Below the pieces are notes generated by a model. It worked only from the letters and a program-made list of their open reading frames with translations, was not told the DNA's origin and made no database searches. From CAZVWV01 sp964631745 (lineage in GTDB: Bacteria; Bdellovibrionota_C; UBA2361; JBGSMV01), in the NCBI GenBank assembly GCA_964631745.1, contig CAZVWV010000068.1, positions 1 to 19,707 on the forward strand: a stretch of DNA of 19,707 nt. The letters are read 5' to 3'. Of the stretch, positions 6,787 to 13,507 are shown in pieces (positions within the stretch are counted from its first letter, which is position 1; each line of letters starts with the position of its first letter). A program made the position numbers and the translations under genes.

Positions 6787-7231
6787 TGCTCACGTCCGAA
6801 TCAAAATAAACTAAATTCAAGTTAGAAACTTCTAGGATCGTACTCTGCAAAGCCACCAACGGACGACCACGTCCGGCAGCGATGGTAGATCCCCCAACCC
6901 AAATAGTTCCTACGTTCCCGCTCTTTGCCACAATTTCAACTCGTCGACAGGGCACCGAGGAGGAACTCAATTGTACTCTGGTGCCCGCTGTGGTTACGTT
7001 TTTTGAGCCGTCCCCGACCGTAGAGTAGCCTCCGGGGATAGTCGGCAAAGCGTCTGCGTCACTTGCTAGGGCGACCGGTATGGAGAGCGCCTTAACCTTC
7101 TGCCCAACAGTCAGCAAAACCTCTGTGGAGTCTCCTACGTCAAGGCCAAGCACTTGTGCATGGACGCCTGAGCGGTCGCGAGATCGAATGGTTTTCCCTG
7201 AGCCTTCGGTGTATCCAAGATTGTCGCTCAT
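6755..7231 (-). CDS. Putative structural/receptor-binding accessory protein
   Basis: 158-aa protein starting at an ATGA overlap with the gene upstream. The middle contains VKALSIPVALASDADALP, a phrase common in phage surface-protein leaders. The C-terminal 70 residues look like a small beta-sandwich (RRVEIVAKSGNVGTIWVGGS, then LVALQSTILEV and NLNLVYFDSD). Such C-terminal modules occur in head-fibre, decoration and receptor-binding proteins of phages. No signal peptide. Position between portal and tail-fibre-like gene suggests a partner in the same virion or surface structure. Exact role not determinable. Confidence 0.55.
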   Translation of the reverse strand: MSDNLGYTEGSGKTIRSRDRSGVHAQVLGLDVGDSTEVLLTVGQKVKALSIPVALASDADALPTIPGGYSTVGDGSKNVTTAGTRVQLSSSSVPCRRVEIVAKSGNVGTIWVGGSTIAAGRGRPLVALQSTILEVSNLNLVYFDSDVSNEGVTWIYFN

Positions 7232-7668
7232 ACGTTCACCAACGTCTCAAAGAAGAAACCCGCAGATAGAGAAAGGGTAAGCCTATTACCTGAGGTCACG
7301 ACGATGTCGGCGTCGCTCTCGTCTATTAGTCCCGCCGCAACTAACGGTTTCCCGAACGCTGTACTGTCAAACAGAACCCAGCGCCGCGCACGCCACATCC
7401 CATTTACAGCCGCAAATACGACTTCGCCGAAGCTAAACTTCGGAATGCCGGATCTCGATTCGTAAGACACTTCCCCGAGAATCTGTTGCTCGTATCCGCC
7501 ACCCTGCACTTCATTCGTCACATGAGCGACGAGAGAGTGTCTGGCTAAATCCGGAATATATTCAGAGGTAGTAAGCATCATGCGAAAGAGATCCGTCTCT
7601 AAATTGACATCCTTGCCCATCCGTTCAGGCCATGAATTATAAAACGCCGCTGTCCCCGCCAGTTGCAT
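7228..7668 (-). CDS. Conserved phage structural-type protein (146 aa)
   Basis: ATG at 7668 four bases after the portal stop. The pattern FYNSWPERMGKDVNLETDLF (start), RMMLTTSEYIPDLARHS, VTNEVQGGGYEQQIL and then RRWVLFDSTAFGKPLVAAG matches a phage protein type usually encoded close to fibre and other surface genes. In these, D-x-x-x-D-x-x-x-V/M-x-L is followed by TNEV..GY and a late strand with W. It is beta-rich and probably a virion component or an adaptor for fibre attachment. The end overlaps the next gene by 4 bases. Family recognised by pattern; function unproven. Confidence 0.6.
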   Translation of the reverse strand: MQLAGTAAFYNSWPERMGKDVNLETDLFRMMLTTSEYIPDLARHSLVAHVTNEVQGGGYEQQILGEVSYESRSGIPKFSFGEVVFAAVNGMWRARRWVLFDSTAFGKPLVAAGLIDESDADIVVTSGNRLTLSLSAGFFFETLVNV

Positions 7669-7670
7669 AG

Positions 7671-9599
7671 CTACTCTCTAATCGGCTCTTCCCAAGATTC
7701 ACCACCGATCGGTTTTCCGTTCGCGTCTTCTTTATAAGTAAAAACTTTTTTCATGCGTACTTTCGGGGTGGGCGCGGCCAGCGCGGGCTCAGGTAAAATA
7801 ATCTGAGGAGCCACGTCGACTTTGATGTTGTTTATGATCTTCGGCCTGTCAGCCTCGGCGAGCTCTGTCTCCACTGCGCTTCGGATCGCGGGTATCCATA
7901 ACTCCGCTTCGTTTTTTGCTCGACTTCTGGAATAATTGGTAGCTAAGAGCTCCAGTTCCGCCGGTGCGTCCGCGCCATTAAGCGCTCGCCCCAGCTCGTT
8001 TTTACTTTTATTCGCGTAGGCGTCTGCCCAGTTTTGGACTAGTTCTTGCGCCATTTCGGGAGTATTTTGGAGCTTTCCAGCGAGCCTCACAGACCGTCCT
8101 TGTGCTGCGACAATGGCCTCAATCCACGCCAAAGTGGTAGATTTGAGCCCTTCTGCCACCATTTTACGGTAATTTTCGACAGTTTTCGACAGATTCTCTG
8201 GGTTTTTGGCCTGATTAATCTTAGTTGATCGCTTGGAAATATCTCGAATTTCGGCAATTTCGCGCCTAATTATCCGATCAATTCCCTCCTCCGCCGCTCG
8301 AATAAATGCGTACTGGGTGCGTTCTAAGGCCGCATCGGTGCGTGATTGGTCGGCAGCGTCCTGCGCTGGCTCTGAATTTGATGTCGGATCGGGCTCTTTT
8401 TTAGGGTCGGGTTCTCCAACCGGCACCATATTTAACGGCCGCAGGAACTCTTTCCCTTCGTTATTGTCGAGAGGGTTCATGTTCTCTAACGCCCGGATCT
8501 CGTCGACATTCATCCATCCGTTATTTCGCGCTACGGCGTACGCTTCAAAGCGAGACTTGATATCTCCCCGCAAGAGTCCATCAACCGAAAACTCAACGAA
8601 GCTAGTGCCCCATTCTGCTTCCGGTATTAACGATTGATTTAGCTCCTCCTCCCAGCGTCTTAACCAAGGAACAAGGCAGTGCACGACGAACTCGATGGAC
8701 TGATGCTCGATATTGTTATTTGTAGAGCGGGTGAGGTCTCCCACCATATGCAGCGGAACGCGAAACAATCTGGCGAGCTCTTCGACTTGCATACGTCGGA
8801 GCTCTAAAAACTGGGCATCTTTGTTCGTAACCCCGACGGTCTGCCACTGCATCCCTTCCTCAAAGATCGCAATACCGCCTCGTTTGCCAGGGCCATGCCC
8901 TTCCATCCACTGCTCTTTGAGTCGGCGCTGTGCCTCGTCGCCGATAACGGTTGGATGAGTTAAAATTCCACCAGGGGTAGCGTCATTTTGAAAGAAATCC
9001 GTCCCATGCTCCTCGGCAGCTAGGGCAAGCGCAACGGCTCTACGCGCCTGTTCAATAACGCTAATCCCTTTTAGTCCATCACTCGAAAGACCCTGGATGT
9101 GCAGAACCTCATCCGCCGGAATCTCATAACGCTGGCTTGAATTATCAGTATAGAAATAGATCTTCTCTCCGTTTATATACTTCGGCTCAACTCGGGTTGG
9201 GTTCAGAGGGACTAGACTAAGCACCTTACCGCGGGCATTTCTCTGGATCTGCGCGTAACCATTTCCGCGTAACAAAGCATGGCCAGTCAGCATCTCAAAA
9301 AATCTAAAATGGGTCTGCCACTTGTTAGGTCTAACGTGCAAGATTTTGTAAAGAGATTGCTCGGTCTCTCTCTCCTTGCCTCCGTCTGGACGTCTGCGAT
9401 ACATGTGCAGAGGAAGCGACGCTATGGTCTCGGCAATAACGCGCACGCAGGCTAAGATCACGGTATTTTGCATAGCCGTTTCAGGCGAAACGACGACCCC
9501 GCCAATCCTACTTGTGATCGGATTATACCAAAAATCGCTTTGTGCTGATGGTGGCTTTGGCTCGTCGCGCTTAGAGAATAGGTACGATAAGATTCCCAC
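7671..9599 (-). CDS. HK97-family portal protein with long C-terminal extension
   Basis: 642-aa protein. Residues 1 to about 400 are a standard HK97-type portal: N-terminal MGILSYLFSKRDEP, VSPETAMQNTVILACVRVIAETIASLP, LLRGNGYAQI, LHIQGLSSDGLKGISVI, and MVGDLTRSTNNNIEHQSIEF before the crown region. It forms the dodecameric DNA gate at one capsid vertex. The usual family length is about 400-450 aa. Here about 200 further residues (a Pro/Asp linker, then charged helices with ELARRE-like and KIINNIKVDVAP segments, ending KVFTYKEDANGKP) extend the protein. GTG start at 9599 with ACGAGG upstream. TerL ends 54 bases upstream. Portal identity secure; role of the extension unknown. Confidence 0.95.
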   Translation of the reverse strand: MGILSYLFSKRDEPKPPSAQSDFWYNPITSRIGGVVVSPETAMQNTVILACVRVIAETIASLPLHMYRRRPDGGKERETEQSLYKILHVRPNKWQTHFRFFEMLTGHALLRGNGYAQIQRNARGKVLSLVPLNPTRVEPKYINGEKIYFYTDNSSQRYEIPADEVLHIQGLSSDGLKGISVIEQARRAVALALAAEEHGTDFFQNDATPGGILTHPTVIGDEAQRRLKEQWMEGHGPGKRGGIAIFEEGMQWQTVGVTNKDAQFLELRRMQVEELARLFRVPLHMVGDLTRSTNNNIEHQSIEFVVHCLVPWLRRWEEELNQSLIPEAEWGTSFVEFSVDGLLRGDIKSRFEAYAVARNNGWMNVDEIRALENMNPLDNNEGKEFLRPLNMVPVGEPDPKKEPDPTSNSEPAQDAADQSRTDAALERTQYAFIRAAEEGIDRIIRREIAEIRDISKRSTKINQAKNPENLSKTVENYRKMVAEGLKSTTLAWIEAIVAAQGRSVRLAGKLQNTPEMAQELVQNWADAYANKSKNELGRALNGADAPAELELLATNYSRSRAKNEAELWIPAIRSAVETELAEADRPKIINNIKVDVAPQIILPEPALAAPTPKVRMKKVFTYKEDANGKPIGGESWEEPIRE

Positions 9600-9653
9600 A
9601 GACCTCGTTGATAAATTATCTATCGATATCTTAGGAAGTTAGGCGGGGGGTCG

Positions 9654-11324
9654 TTAGGTGCCGAGAACAATCATCCCCCGAGTCTCATATATCGAGGCTG
9701 AGCGAAAGTTTCGTACAGCCCGGTCCATCCCCAGGATTAGAGCAATAATTCCATCGATCTTCTCCTTCGATGCGTCTTTGTCGGGCTTGATGTTGCCAGC
9801 CGGGTCGGTGGCCATAATGACATTAGAGGCCATCCAAGCAAGTACCGGGTTAGCACCGAACCTGACTTTTTTACTAAAGACAAACTTCTCGACTTCCTTG
9901 CTTGGGCCGGAGAGCGAATAGNNNNNNNNNNCCTTAAAGTGGTCCCCCACCAGTTGAGTCATCAGCTGAATAGCGTTCCAGGGGTCCATGCCGATTTCTT
10001 TGATGTTGTAAGTATCCCTAGTCTCAAGTATCCAGCGTCGCACCCTATCGTGGTCCACTATTGCGCCGGCAGTCTCCTCTATAAAACCAAGGCGCTGCCA
10101 TGTTTCGTACGGCACGTTATCGTCTCGGCTGCGTCGGCGGATAGACTCCGCCGGGACCCAGAAGTGCATAATCACGTCAATGAATTCAGGGCCGGGGAAC
10201 ACGAGGGCCGCTGCCGTAATGTCGTTAGTGGAGCTCATATCTAAGCCCAAATAGCATGGCCGGGAGCGTAGGTTTGCAGCGTCAAAAGCCACATCACACT
10301 GTGCCCACACCGAGCTCGGAATCCATTGGGTGTATTTATCAGCCCAGATATTTAGCTTCTTAGAAAGGAAGGCGGGAAGTTGAGAGGGGATCTCCCTAGC
10401 TTTTTTCGCTAAACTAAAAAAATCCTCAGGGTTAACCGAAATCCCCCAGTTAGGGTTGGCCTTTTGCCACTCGATAGGATCGTCCCATTTCTCTGGGTCG
10501 TCCACAGTCGTGAGGTAAACAAAATATTCATCATTCGTGATCGCCTGAGAAAGAATCTTTTCAGCGTATTCCTGCTCTTCGCGGCAAGGGCAAACAGACT
10601 CTAGTCCCGCAGTCGTTATGATTCCGAGCATCGGGTTTTCTCGGCTTCCGGTCGCGGTCTCAAGGACGGAGAGCATCTCGTTCGTTTTGTGCGCGTGGTA
10701 CTCGTCGATTAATCCACCATGCACGTTTAATCCGTCCTCAGTATTACTATCGCGGCCTAGTGGGCGCATCACAGATCCGAGCTCTTCGCAGTATAGCGAC
10801 TTCGAGAAGCACTGGACTTCTTCTCGTAAGAGCGGTGATTTTTTCACCATGTTCTTTGCTTCGAGCCAAACGATTTTGGCTTGCGCTTCTTTTGTCGCAG
10901 CGCAATAAACCTCGGCCCCCGGTTCGCCATCGGCTACAAAAAGGTAGAGCCCTATGCCGGCTATGAGAGTTGATTTCCCATTTTTACGTGGTATGAAAAT
11001 GAAGAAACGACGGAATCGCCGAGTGTCGTCGCTCTTACGCTTCCAGCCGAACAGGACTCGGATAATGTCCCACTCTTGCCAATCTGCAGGGATGAACGGC
11101 TGACCTGAAAACTTCTTACCCTTACTGTGTTTTAGTTGAGTTTTGAAGAACCAGACCGCGTGTTCGGCCGCGCCGACATCGAAGTAATAGGGAAATTCAG
11201 GATCGTTAGCCTCAGCTCGCTTTAGATCGCGGACCTGTCGTTCTCTTGCAAGCTTTGCCCACTTGCATATCGGGACGTCGCGATATTCGCCCTTGCCCCA
11301 TTCTTCTGCGATTCCTGACCACAC
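9654..11324 (-). CDS. Terminase large subunit (Terminase_1-like), interrupted by a sequence gap
   Basis: ATP-driven packaging motor and DNA-cleaving nuclease, 552 readable residues plus four unknown. Walker A is RKNGKST (residues 113-119) after FFIFIP. Walker B is GLIDEYH (204-210, Asp207/Glu208), followed by the coupling segment ATGSRENPMLGIITTAG. The nuclease half carries the first acidic motif GLDMSSTNDIT (Asp362) and GMDPWNA. The C-terminal part has ANPVLAWMASNVIMATDPAGN and EKIDGIIALILGMDRA. GTG start at 11324 lies five bases after the small-subunit stop. The N-run at 9922-9931 falls between HFK and YSLSGPSKE. The frame is kept, but relatives have more residues there, so the true gap is probably longer. 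Confidence 0.95.
   Translation of the reverse strand: MWSGIAEEWGKGEYRDVPICKWAKLARERQVRDLKRAEANDPEFPYYFDVGAAEHAVWFFKTQLKHSKGKKFSGQPFIPADWQEWDIIRVLFGWKRKSDDTRRFRRFFIFIPRKNGKSTLIAGIGLYLFVADGEPGAEVYCAATKEAQAKIVWLEAKNMVKKSPLLREEVQCFSKSLYCEELGSVMRPLGRDSNTEDGLNVHGGLIDEYHAHKTNEMLSVLETATGSRENPMLGIITTAGLESVCPCREEQEYAEKILSQAITNDEYFVYLTTVDDPEKWDDPIEWQKANPNWGISVNPEDFFSLAKKAREIPSQLPAFLSKKLNIWADKYTQWIPSSVWAQCDVAFDAANLRSRPCYLGLDMSSTNDITAAALVFPGPEFIDVIMHFWVPAESIRRRSRDDNVPYETWQRLGFIEETAGAIVDHDRVRRWILETRDTYNIKEIGMDPWNAIQLMTQLVGDHFKXXXXYSLSGPSKEVEKFVFSKKVRFGANPVLAWMASNVIMATDPAGNIKPDKDASKEKIDGIIALILGMDRAVRNFRSASIYETRGMIVLGT
9922..9931. other. Assembly gap inside the terminase gene (10 N)
   Basis: Ten ambiguous bases inside the large terminase coding region. 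The reading frame is open on both sides and stays in phase when ten bases are counted, giving four unknown codons, the first starting with G and the last ending with C. Confidence 0.95.
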
Positions 11325-11329
11325 ACCGC

Positions 11330-11815
11330 TTATGTGTTCCCGTACAGTTTACGACGCTCTTTGTCTTTGTTCCCGGGAGACAATTCAACTCTAATTCGTG
11401 TGCGAGACGCTGGTGTCAATCCGAACTCCTGTTCAGATTTTGATAGTATGGGAATCCACTTATTGAAAAGAGAGACTTCGGGGCGCGGCGCCCAATACGT
11501 ACTCCCACTCTCAGTTATGATTTGATACGTGTAGTTTTCTTTATCGAGAAAGTCTCTGAGTTTTAACCATCGTGCGTGGATATCGCAATACCGAGCAAGC
11601 GCAAGGAGATCTGTTTCGGCTAAAACGCCTATGCGTTCTAGCTTCTCGCACATACTAAGCCAAATTTCTAAAGCCTTTTCAGTGAGGAGGAACGGAGCGT
11701 CCGGCGTCGAAACTTTTTGCGGGTCTGGCGCTGCGTCATTCAACGCCTGCTTGCCTGGATTTCCTTGTGCCCTTACCAGTTCGAGGGGTTTTGGAGGCGG
11801 TCCGCGTCTACCCAT
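11330..11815 (-). CDS. Terminase small subunit, P27 family
   Basis: 161-aa DNA-recognition subunit of the packaging enzyme. The N-terminus GRRGPPPKPLELVRAQGNPGK and the following acidic linker are typical of the P27 (phi-105-type) small terminases. The same holds for a helix pair containing EKALEIWLSMCEKLERIGVL and DLLALARYCDIHARW, and the C-terminal FGLTPASRTRIRVE (helix-turn-helix-like end). Length is normal. The ATG at 11815 follows the large non-coding gap. The large subunit starts five bases after its stop. It is expected to bind the packaging initiation site, which in such phages often lies just upstream of this gene. Secure call. Confidence 0.93.
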   Translation of the reverse strand: MGRRGPPPKPLELVRAQGNPGKQALNDAAPDPQKVSTPDAPFLLTEKALEIWLSMCEKLERIGVLAETDLLALARYCDIHARWLKLRDFLDKENYTYQIITESGSTYWAPRPEVSLFNKWIPILSKSEQEFGLTPASRTRIRVELSPGNKDKERRKLYGNT

Positions 11816-11942
11816 GTTTTATTTATACCCCCCTATCGTCAAAACCCTCGGGAGCGCCCAGATGCTTCCAGGGCGGCTGCAAGAAAAAAATCGTGAAAGA
11901 ATTGATCCCCCCTCCCCATTTTGGGCCGGGCGGGGGATTTTC

Positions 11943-11971
11943 GTTATACAAATTTTGAAATTAATTTTTAA
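11943..11971 (-). promoter_or_regulatory. Possible promoter for the packaging/head operon
   Basis: On the minus strand TATAAC (11948-11943) is preceded by TTG and, 17 bases upstream, by TTAAAA (11971-11966). The -10-like hexamer is good (5/6) and the -35-like hexamer is moderate (4/6). The surroundings are very AT-rich, so chance matches are likely. It would start a transcript about 120 bases before the small terminase gene. Confidence 0.25.
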
Positions 11972-11978
11972 AATTAAT
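11960..11978. repeat. Perfect AT-rich palindrome
   Basis: ATTAATTTT-T-AAAATTAAT: 9-base arms around one central base. It lies next to the possible promoter and 16 bases from the GGCGCT hairpin. It may be an operator for a regulator, or an easily melted/bent element of a packaging site. Symmetry seen directly; role unknown. Confidence 0.4.
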
Positions 11979-11993
11979 AATGAAGTAAAGAAT

Positions 11994-12012
11994 GGCGCTC
12001 ATGTACAGCGCC
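11994..12012 (-). terminator. Hairpin at the end of the early operon
   Basis: GGCGCT/AGCGCC, a perfect 6-bp stem with a 7-base loop. On the minus strand it is followed by ATTCTTTACTTCATTATT, T-rich although without a pure U-run. A second, smaller stem (CCGC-TCAA-GCGG, 12017-12028) lies directly upstream. Together they are placed where a terminator for the accessory early operon would be expected. Confidence 0.45.
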
Positions 12013-12020
12013 CAACCCGC

Positions 12021-12083
12021 TCAAGCGGAGGGGTCGTTAAGGTCTTTGAATGATAACCTACGTCGACCTCTCTCGTAATCCAT
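12021..12083 (-). CDS. Possible 20-aa peptide
   Basis: ATG at 12083 shares one base with the stop of the preceding gene (TAATG) and has AAGGAT seven bases upstream. The frame encodes MDYERGRRRLSFKDLNDPSA, then TGA. The coupling and ribosome binding site resemble those of the other genes in the operon, but 20 codons is too short to be sure, and its end falls inside a hairpin. It is either a tiny basic peptide or chance. Confidence 0.3.
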   Translation of the reverse strand: MDYERGRRRLSFKDLNDPSA

Positions 12084-12322
12084 TAGCGGATCCTTGCTGC
12101 GCAGTTGGGAGGTGGCGTGGCTGCGGACTGCTTATGCTCGATGAACTCTGTCCACTCCTCGCCAGTCGCGCTAAGACATTCCCTGCAAAATCTAGTGATG
12201 GTTATCACTGGCATCTCTCCGGCATGGTGTACAATTGAAACGCTAGTGATATCCCCTATCTCAACCCCGTCAACTAAGACCTTAGTCCCGAACGGCTGTC
12301 CACTGAATCGTATTTCTATCAT
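12083..12322 (-). CDS. Small conserved phage protein (79 aa)
   Basis: ATG at 12322 chosen because it overlaps the HNH gene stop as ATGA and follows GAGGTGGGG; a GTG two codons earlier is less likely. The N-terminal half is a small beta-sheet: MIEIRFSGQPFGTKVLVDGV, then EIGDITSVSIVHHAGEMPVI. The second half (FCRECLSATGEEW) has two Cys but no full zinc site. The N-terminal pattern, in which a short beta unit with VDG is followed by T/V-S-V-S-I and P-V-I-T-I, is one I recognise from small phage proteins that are usually annotated hypothetical. It is the last gene of the accessory operon before the control region. Function unknown. Confidence 0.65.
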   Translation of the reverse strand: MIEIRFSGQPFGTKVLVDGVEIGDITSVSIVHHAGEMPVITITRFCRECLSATGEEWTEFIEHKQSAATPPPNCAARIR

Positions 12323-12654
12323 CCCCACCTCTCAGTCTGCCTCTTCTTAGCGTGACATGCGTTGCACATAGATTGCAGATTGGCTATGTCCAACGGAGAC
12401 CCACCTTGTTTCATTGGCTGGACGTGGTCCACCATCTCAGCCAAGCGCCCACACTTACAGAACGGGTGAGCTCGTAAGAACGCTGCGCGTACTGACCGCC
12501 AGCGCTTTGACCAGTAGAACTTCCGCTCGTCGTAGCGCTCTAGGTTGTCCTGACGCTGAGACTGCTGAGCGTGCGTTACGCAGTAGCGCACACCACGGTC
12601 AACTGTCTCAGGGCACAGCGGCCAAGCGCATGCGTGTTGGAAAGCGTCAGGCAA
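12319..12654 (-). CDS. HNH endonuclease
   Basis: 111-aa metal-dependent nuclease of the small HNH family encoded beside the terminase genes in HK97-type phages, where it is needed with the terminase for DNA cleavage and packaging in the cases studied. N-terminal zinc-binding half: CAWPLCPE (Cys9, Cys14) and RYCVTH (Cys25, His28). Then KRWRSVRAAFLRAHPFCKCG with a second Cys pair, the core VDHVQPM (Asp76, His77), NLQSMCNACH (Asn92, Cys97, Cys100, His101). I chose the TTG at 12654 because AGGAGGAGG stands six bases before it and the typical family start follows. An ATG at 12672 in the same frame would put only a weak AAGG before the start. Its end overlaps the next gene. Confidence 0.88.
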   Translation of the reverse strand: MPDAFQHACAWPLCPETVDRGVRYCVTHAQQSQRQDNLERYDERKFYWSKRWRSVRAAFLRAHPFCKCGRLAEMVDHVQPMKQGGSPLDIANLQSMCNACHAKKRQTERWG

Positions 12655-13084
12655 TGCTCGCCTCCTCCTCATCCTTGGACGCTGGCGGAGCGAGAGCGGT
12701 GAGGGCGCGACTGATGGCCAAATCAAATTTATCCTGTCGAATCTGGCTAAGGTGACCATTCGAATCACGCTCCACCCAAGGCATAAGATCGAATGCCAGG
12801 TCAATAAGTACCTCTCGAACTTTATCTCTATCAGTTTCGATCCCCTGCGGCGGCTCGGTGCTCAGGTAGACAGGGCGAATCTGCCAGCCGTCTTCTACCG
12901 CCCTTTCCCATGCGGCATCTAGGTCGTCGCACCCGTAATCCTCGCCACCATGCTCCTCGTCGCAATGCATCATTCGCGCTGTTTCTGCCCCGACTTGATT
13001 TAACGACATCAGATTCCAGCCCCTGTCTTTGTGAAAGGCCGCCCATCCATCCGGCGTATGCCCGTTCATAACGCTCTCGCTCAT
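12647..13084 (-). CDS. Hypothetical protein (145 aa)
   Basis: Starts in an ATGA overlap with the gene upstream; its last codons (Glu-Glu-Glu-Ala) double as the ribosome binding site of the HNH gene. The protein is acidic. The N-terminal part is rich in His, Asp, Trp (PDGWAAFHKDRGWNLMSLNQ, then MMHCDEEHGGEDYGCDD), a middle part DGWQIRPVYLSTEP, and a helical C-terminal half with REVLIDLAFDLMPWVERD. The His/Asp/Cys-rich segment at residues 37-54 could bind a metal, but no known motif is complete. Layout resembles early phage proteins of unknown function. No family recognised. Confidence 0.7.
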   Translation of the reverse strand: MSESVMNGHTPDGWAAFHKDRGWNLMSLNQVGAETARMMHCDEEHGGEDYGCDDLDAAWERAVEDGWQIRPVYLSTEPPQGIETDRDKVREVLIDLAFDLMPWVERDSNGHLSQIRQDKFDLAISRALTALAPPASKDEEEASIA

Positions 13085-13290
13085 TTACGTTTCTTCCTAG
13101 TTTGGTCGGCATCGGGGCGTGACGCTAAGCCTGCTCGTGACCCAATCACAGCGCCTAATTTATCTATCAAATATTCGTGGAATCGACTTCTGTGTTCTAG
13201 TAACGCCACGCGCTTCTTCAACGCCCGAATATTCCTCAGCGTAGCGTCCTGCGGGTTCTGTTTAGTGGGCTTCTTAGTTTTCTTTTGCAT
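13081..13290 (-). CDS. Small basic coiled-coil-like protein (69 aa)
   Basis: ATG at 13290 follows GGAGGATTAAG, which also contains the stop of the gene upstream. The protein is very basic: Lys-rich start MQKKTKKPTKQNPQ, a helix NIRALKKRVALLEHRSRF with leucine-type spacing (one short coiled coil), and a basic end DQTRKKRK. It probably binds nucleic acid or is a short helical assembly protein. No family recognised. Next gene overlaps by 4 bases. Confidence 0.65.
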   Translation of the reverse strand: MQKKTKKPTKQNPQDATLRNIRALKKRVALLEHRSRFHEYLIDKLGAVIGSRAGLASRPDADQTRKKRK

Positions 13291-13291
13291 C

Positions 13292-13477
13292 TTAATCCTC
13301 CGTATCTGCCTCTTCTTTAATTTGCTCTACTACTCCTTTGGTTCGATTATAAACACCATCTTCCCAACAAGCGTCCTCCAGAACAGTGCAGGTGTCCGCA
13401 ATAATCGCTATAGGCAACTTAACCGGAAGCAAGGCTATGTTGATTGTGGTTCGTACTAGTGCCTTAAACATGCCCAT
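13292..13477 (-). CDS. Small amphipathic/membrane-associated protein (61 aa)
   Basis: ATG at 13477 with GGAGAG eight bases upstream. The N-terminal 35 residues are hydrophobic but broken by Lys and Pro: MGMFKALVRTTINIALLPVK, then LPIAIIADTCTVLEDAC. An acidic helical tail with GVVEQIKEEADTED follows. I recognise the layout (ALLPV.., hydrophobic stretch, acidic helix) from small phage proteins of unknown role that may lie on the inner membrane. Its end overlaps the next gene's ribosome binding site. Confidence 0.6.
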   Translation of the reverse strand: MGMFKALVRTTINIALLPVKLPIAIIADTCTVLEDACWEDGVYNRTKGVVEQIKEEADTED

Positions 13478-13507
13478 TTTGTATTCTCTCCTGTAAAATT
13501 CTCTTTT

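Larger units (their letters stand above)
11816..12082. other. Intergenic control region (candidate cos/pac and late promoter)
   Basis: The largest non-coding gap in the window, between the accessory early operon and the small terminase. On the minus strand it contains two hairpins, an AT-rich 19-bp palindrome and a possible promoter. There are also several G-runs: GGGGAGGGGGG near 11910-11920, GGGGGG near 11827-11832, and an A/T-tract with seven T near 11885-11891. No convincing CDS other than a possible 20-codon frame at its right edge. Packaging sites of HK97-type phages are often found just before the small terminase gene, so a cos or pac site here is plausible but not shown. Confidence 0.4.

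Noticed and set aside
11826..11850. TTGACG and TATAAA near the small terminase start as a promoter
   Set aside because: The two hexamers are only nine bases apart, far too close for a sigma-70 promoter.
11334..12053. Plus-strand frames over the terminase small subunit and the control region
   Set aside because: They are antisense to a secure gene, lack ribosome binding sites, and no plus-strand gene was found elsewhere in the window.
12831..13112. 93-codon minus-strand frame overlapping the 145-aa gene
   Set aside because: Low-complexity Arg/Gly-rich translation, no ribosome binding site, and it crosses two well-coupled genes.
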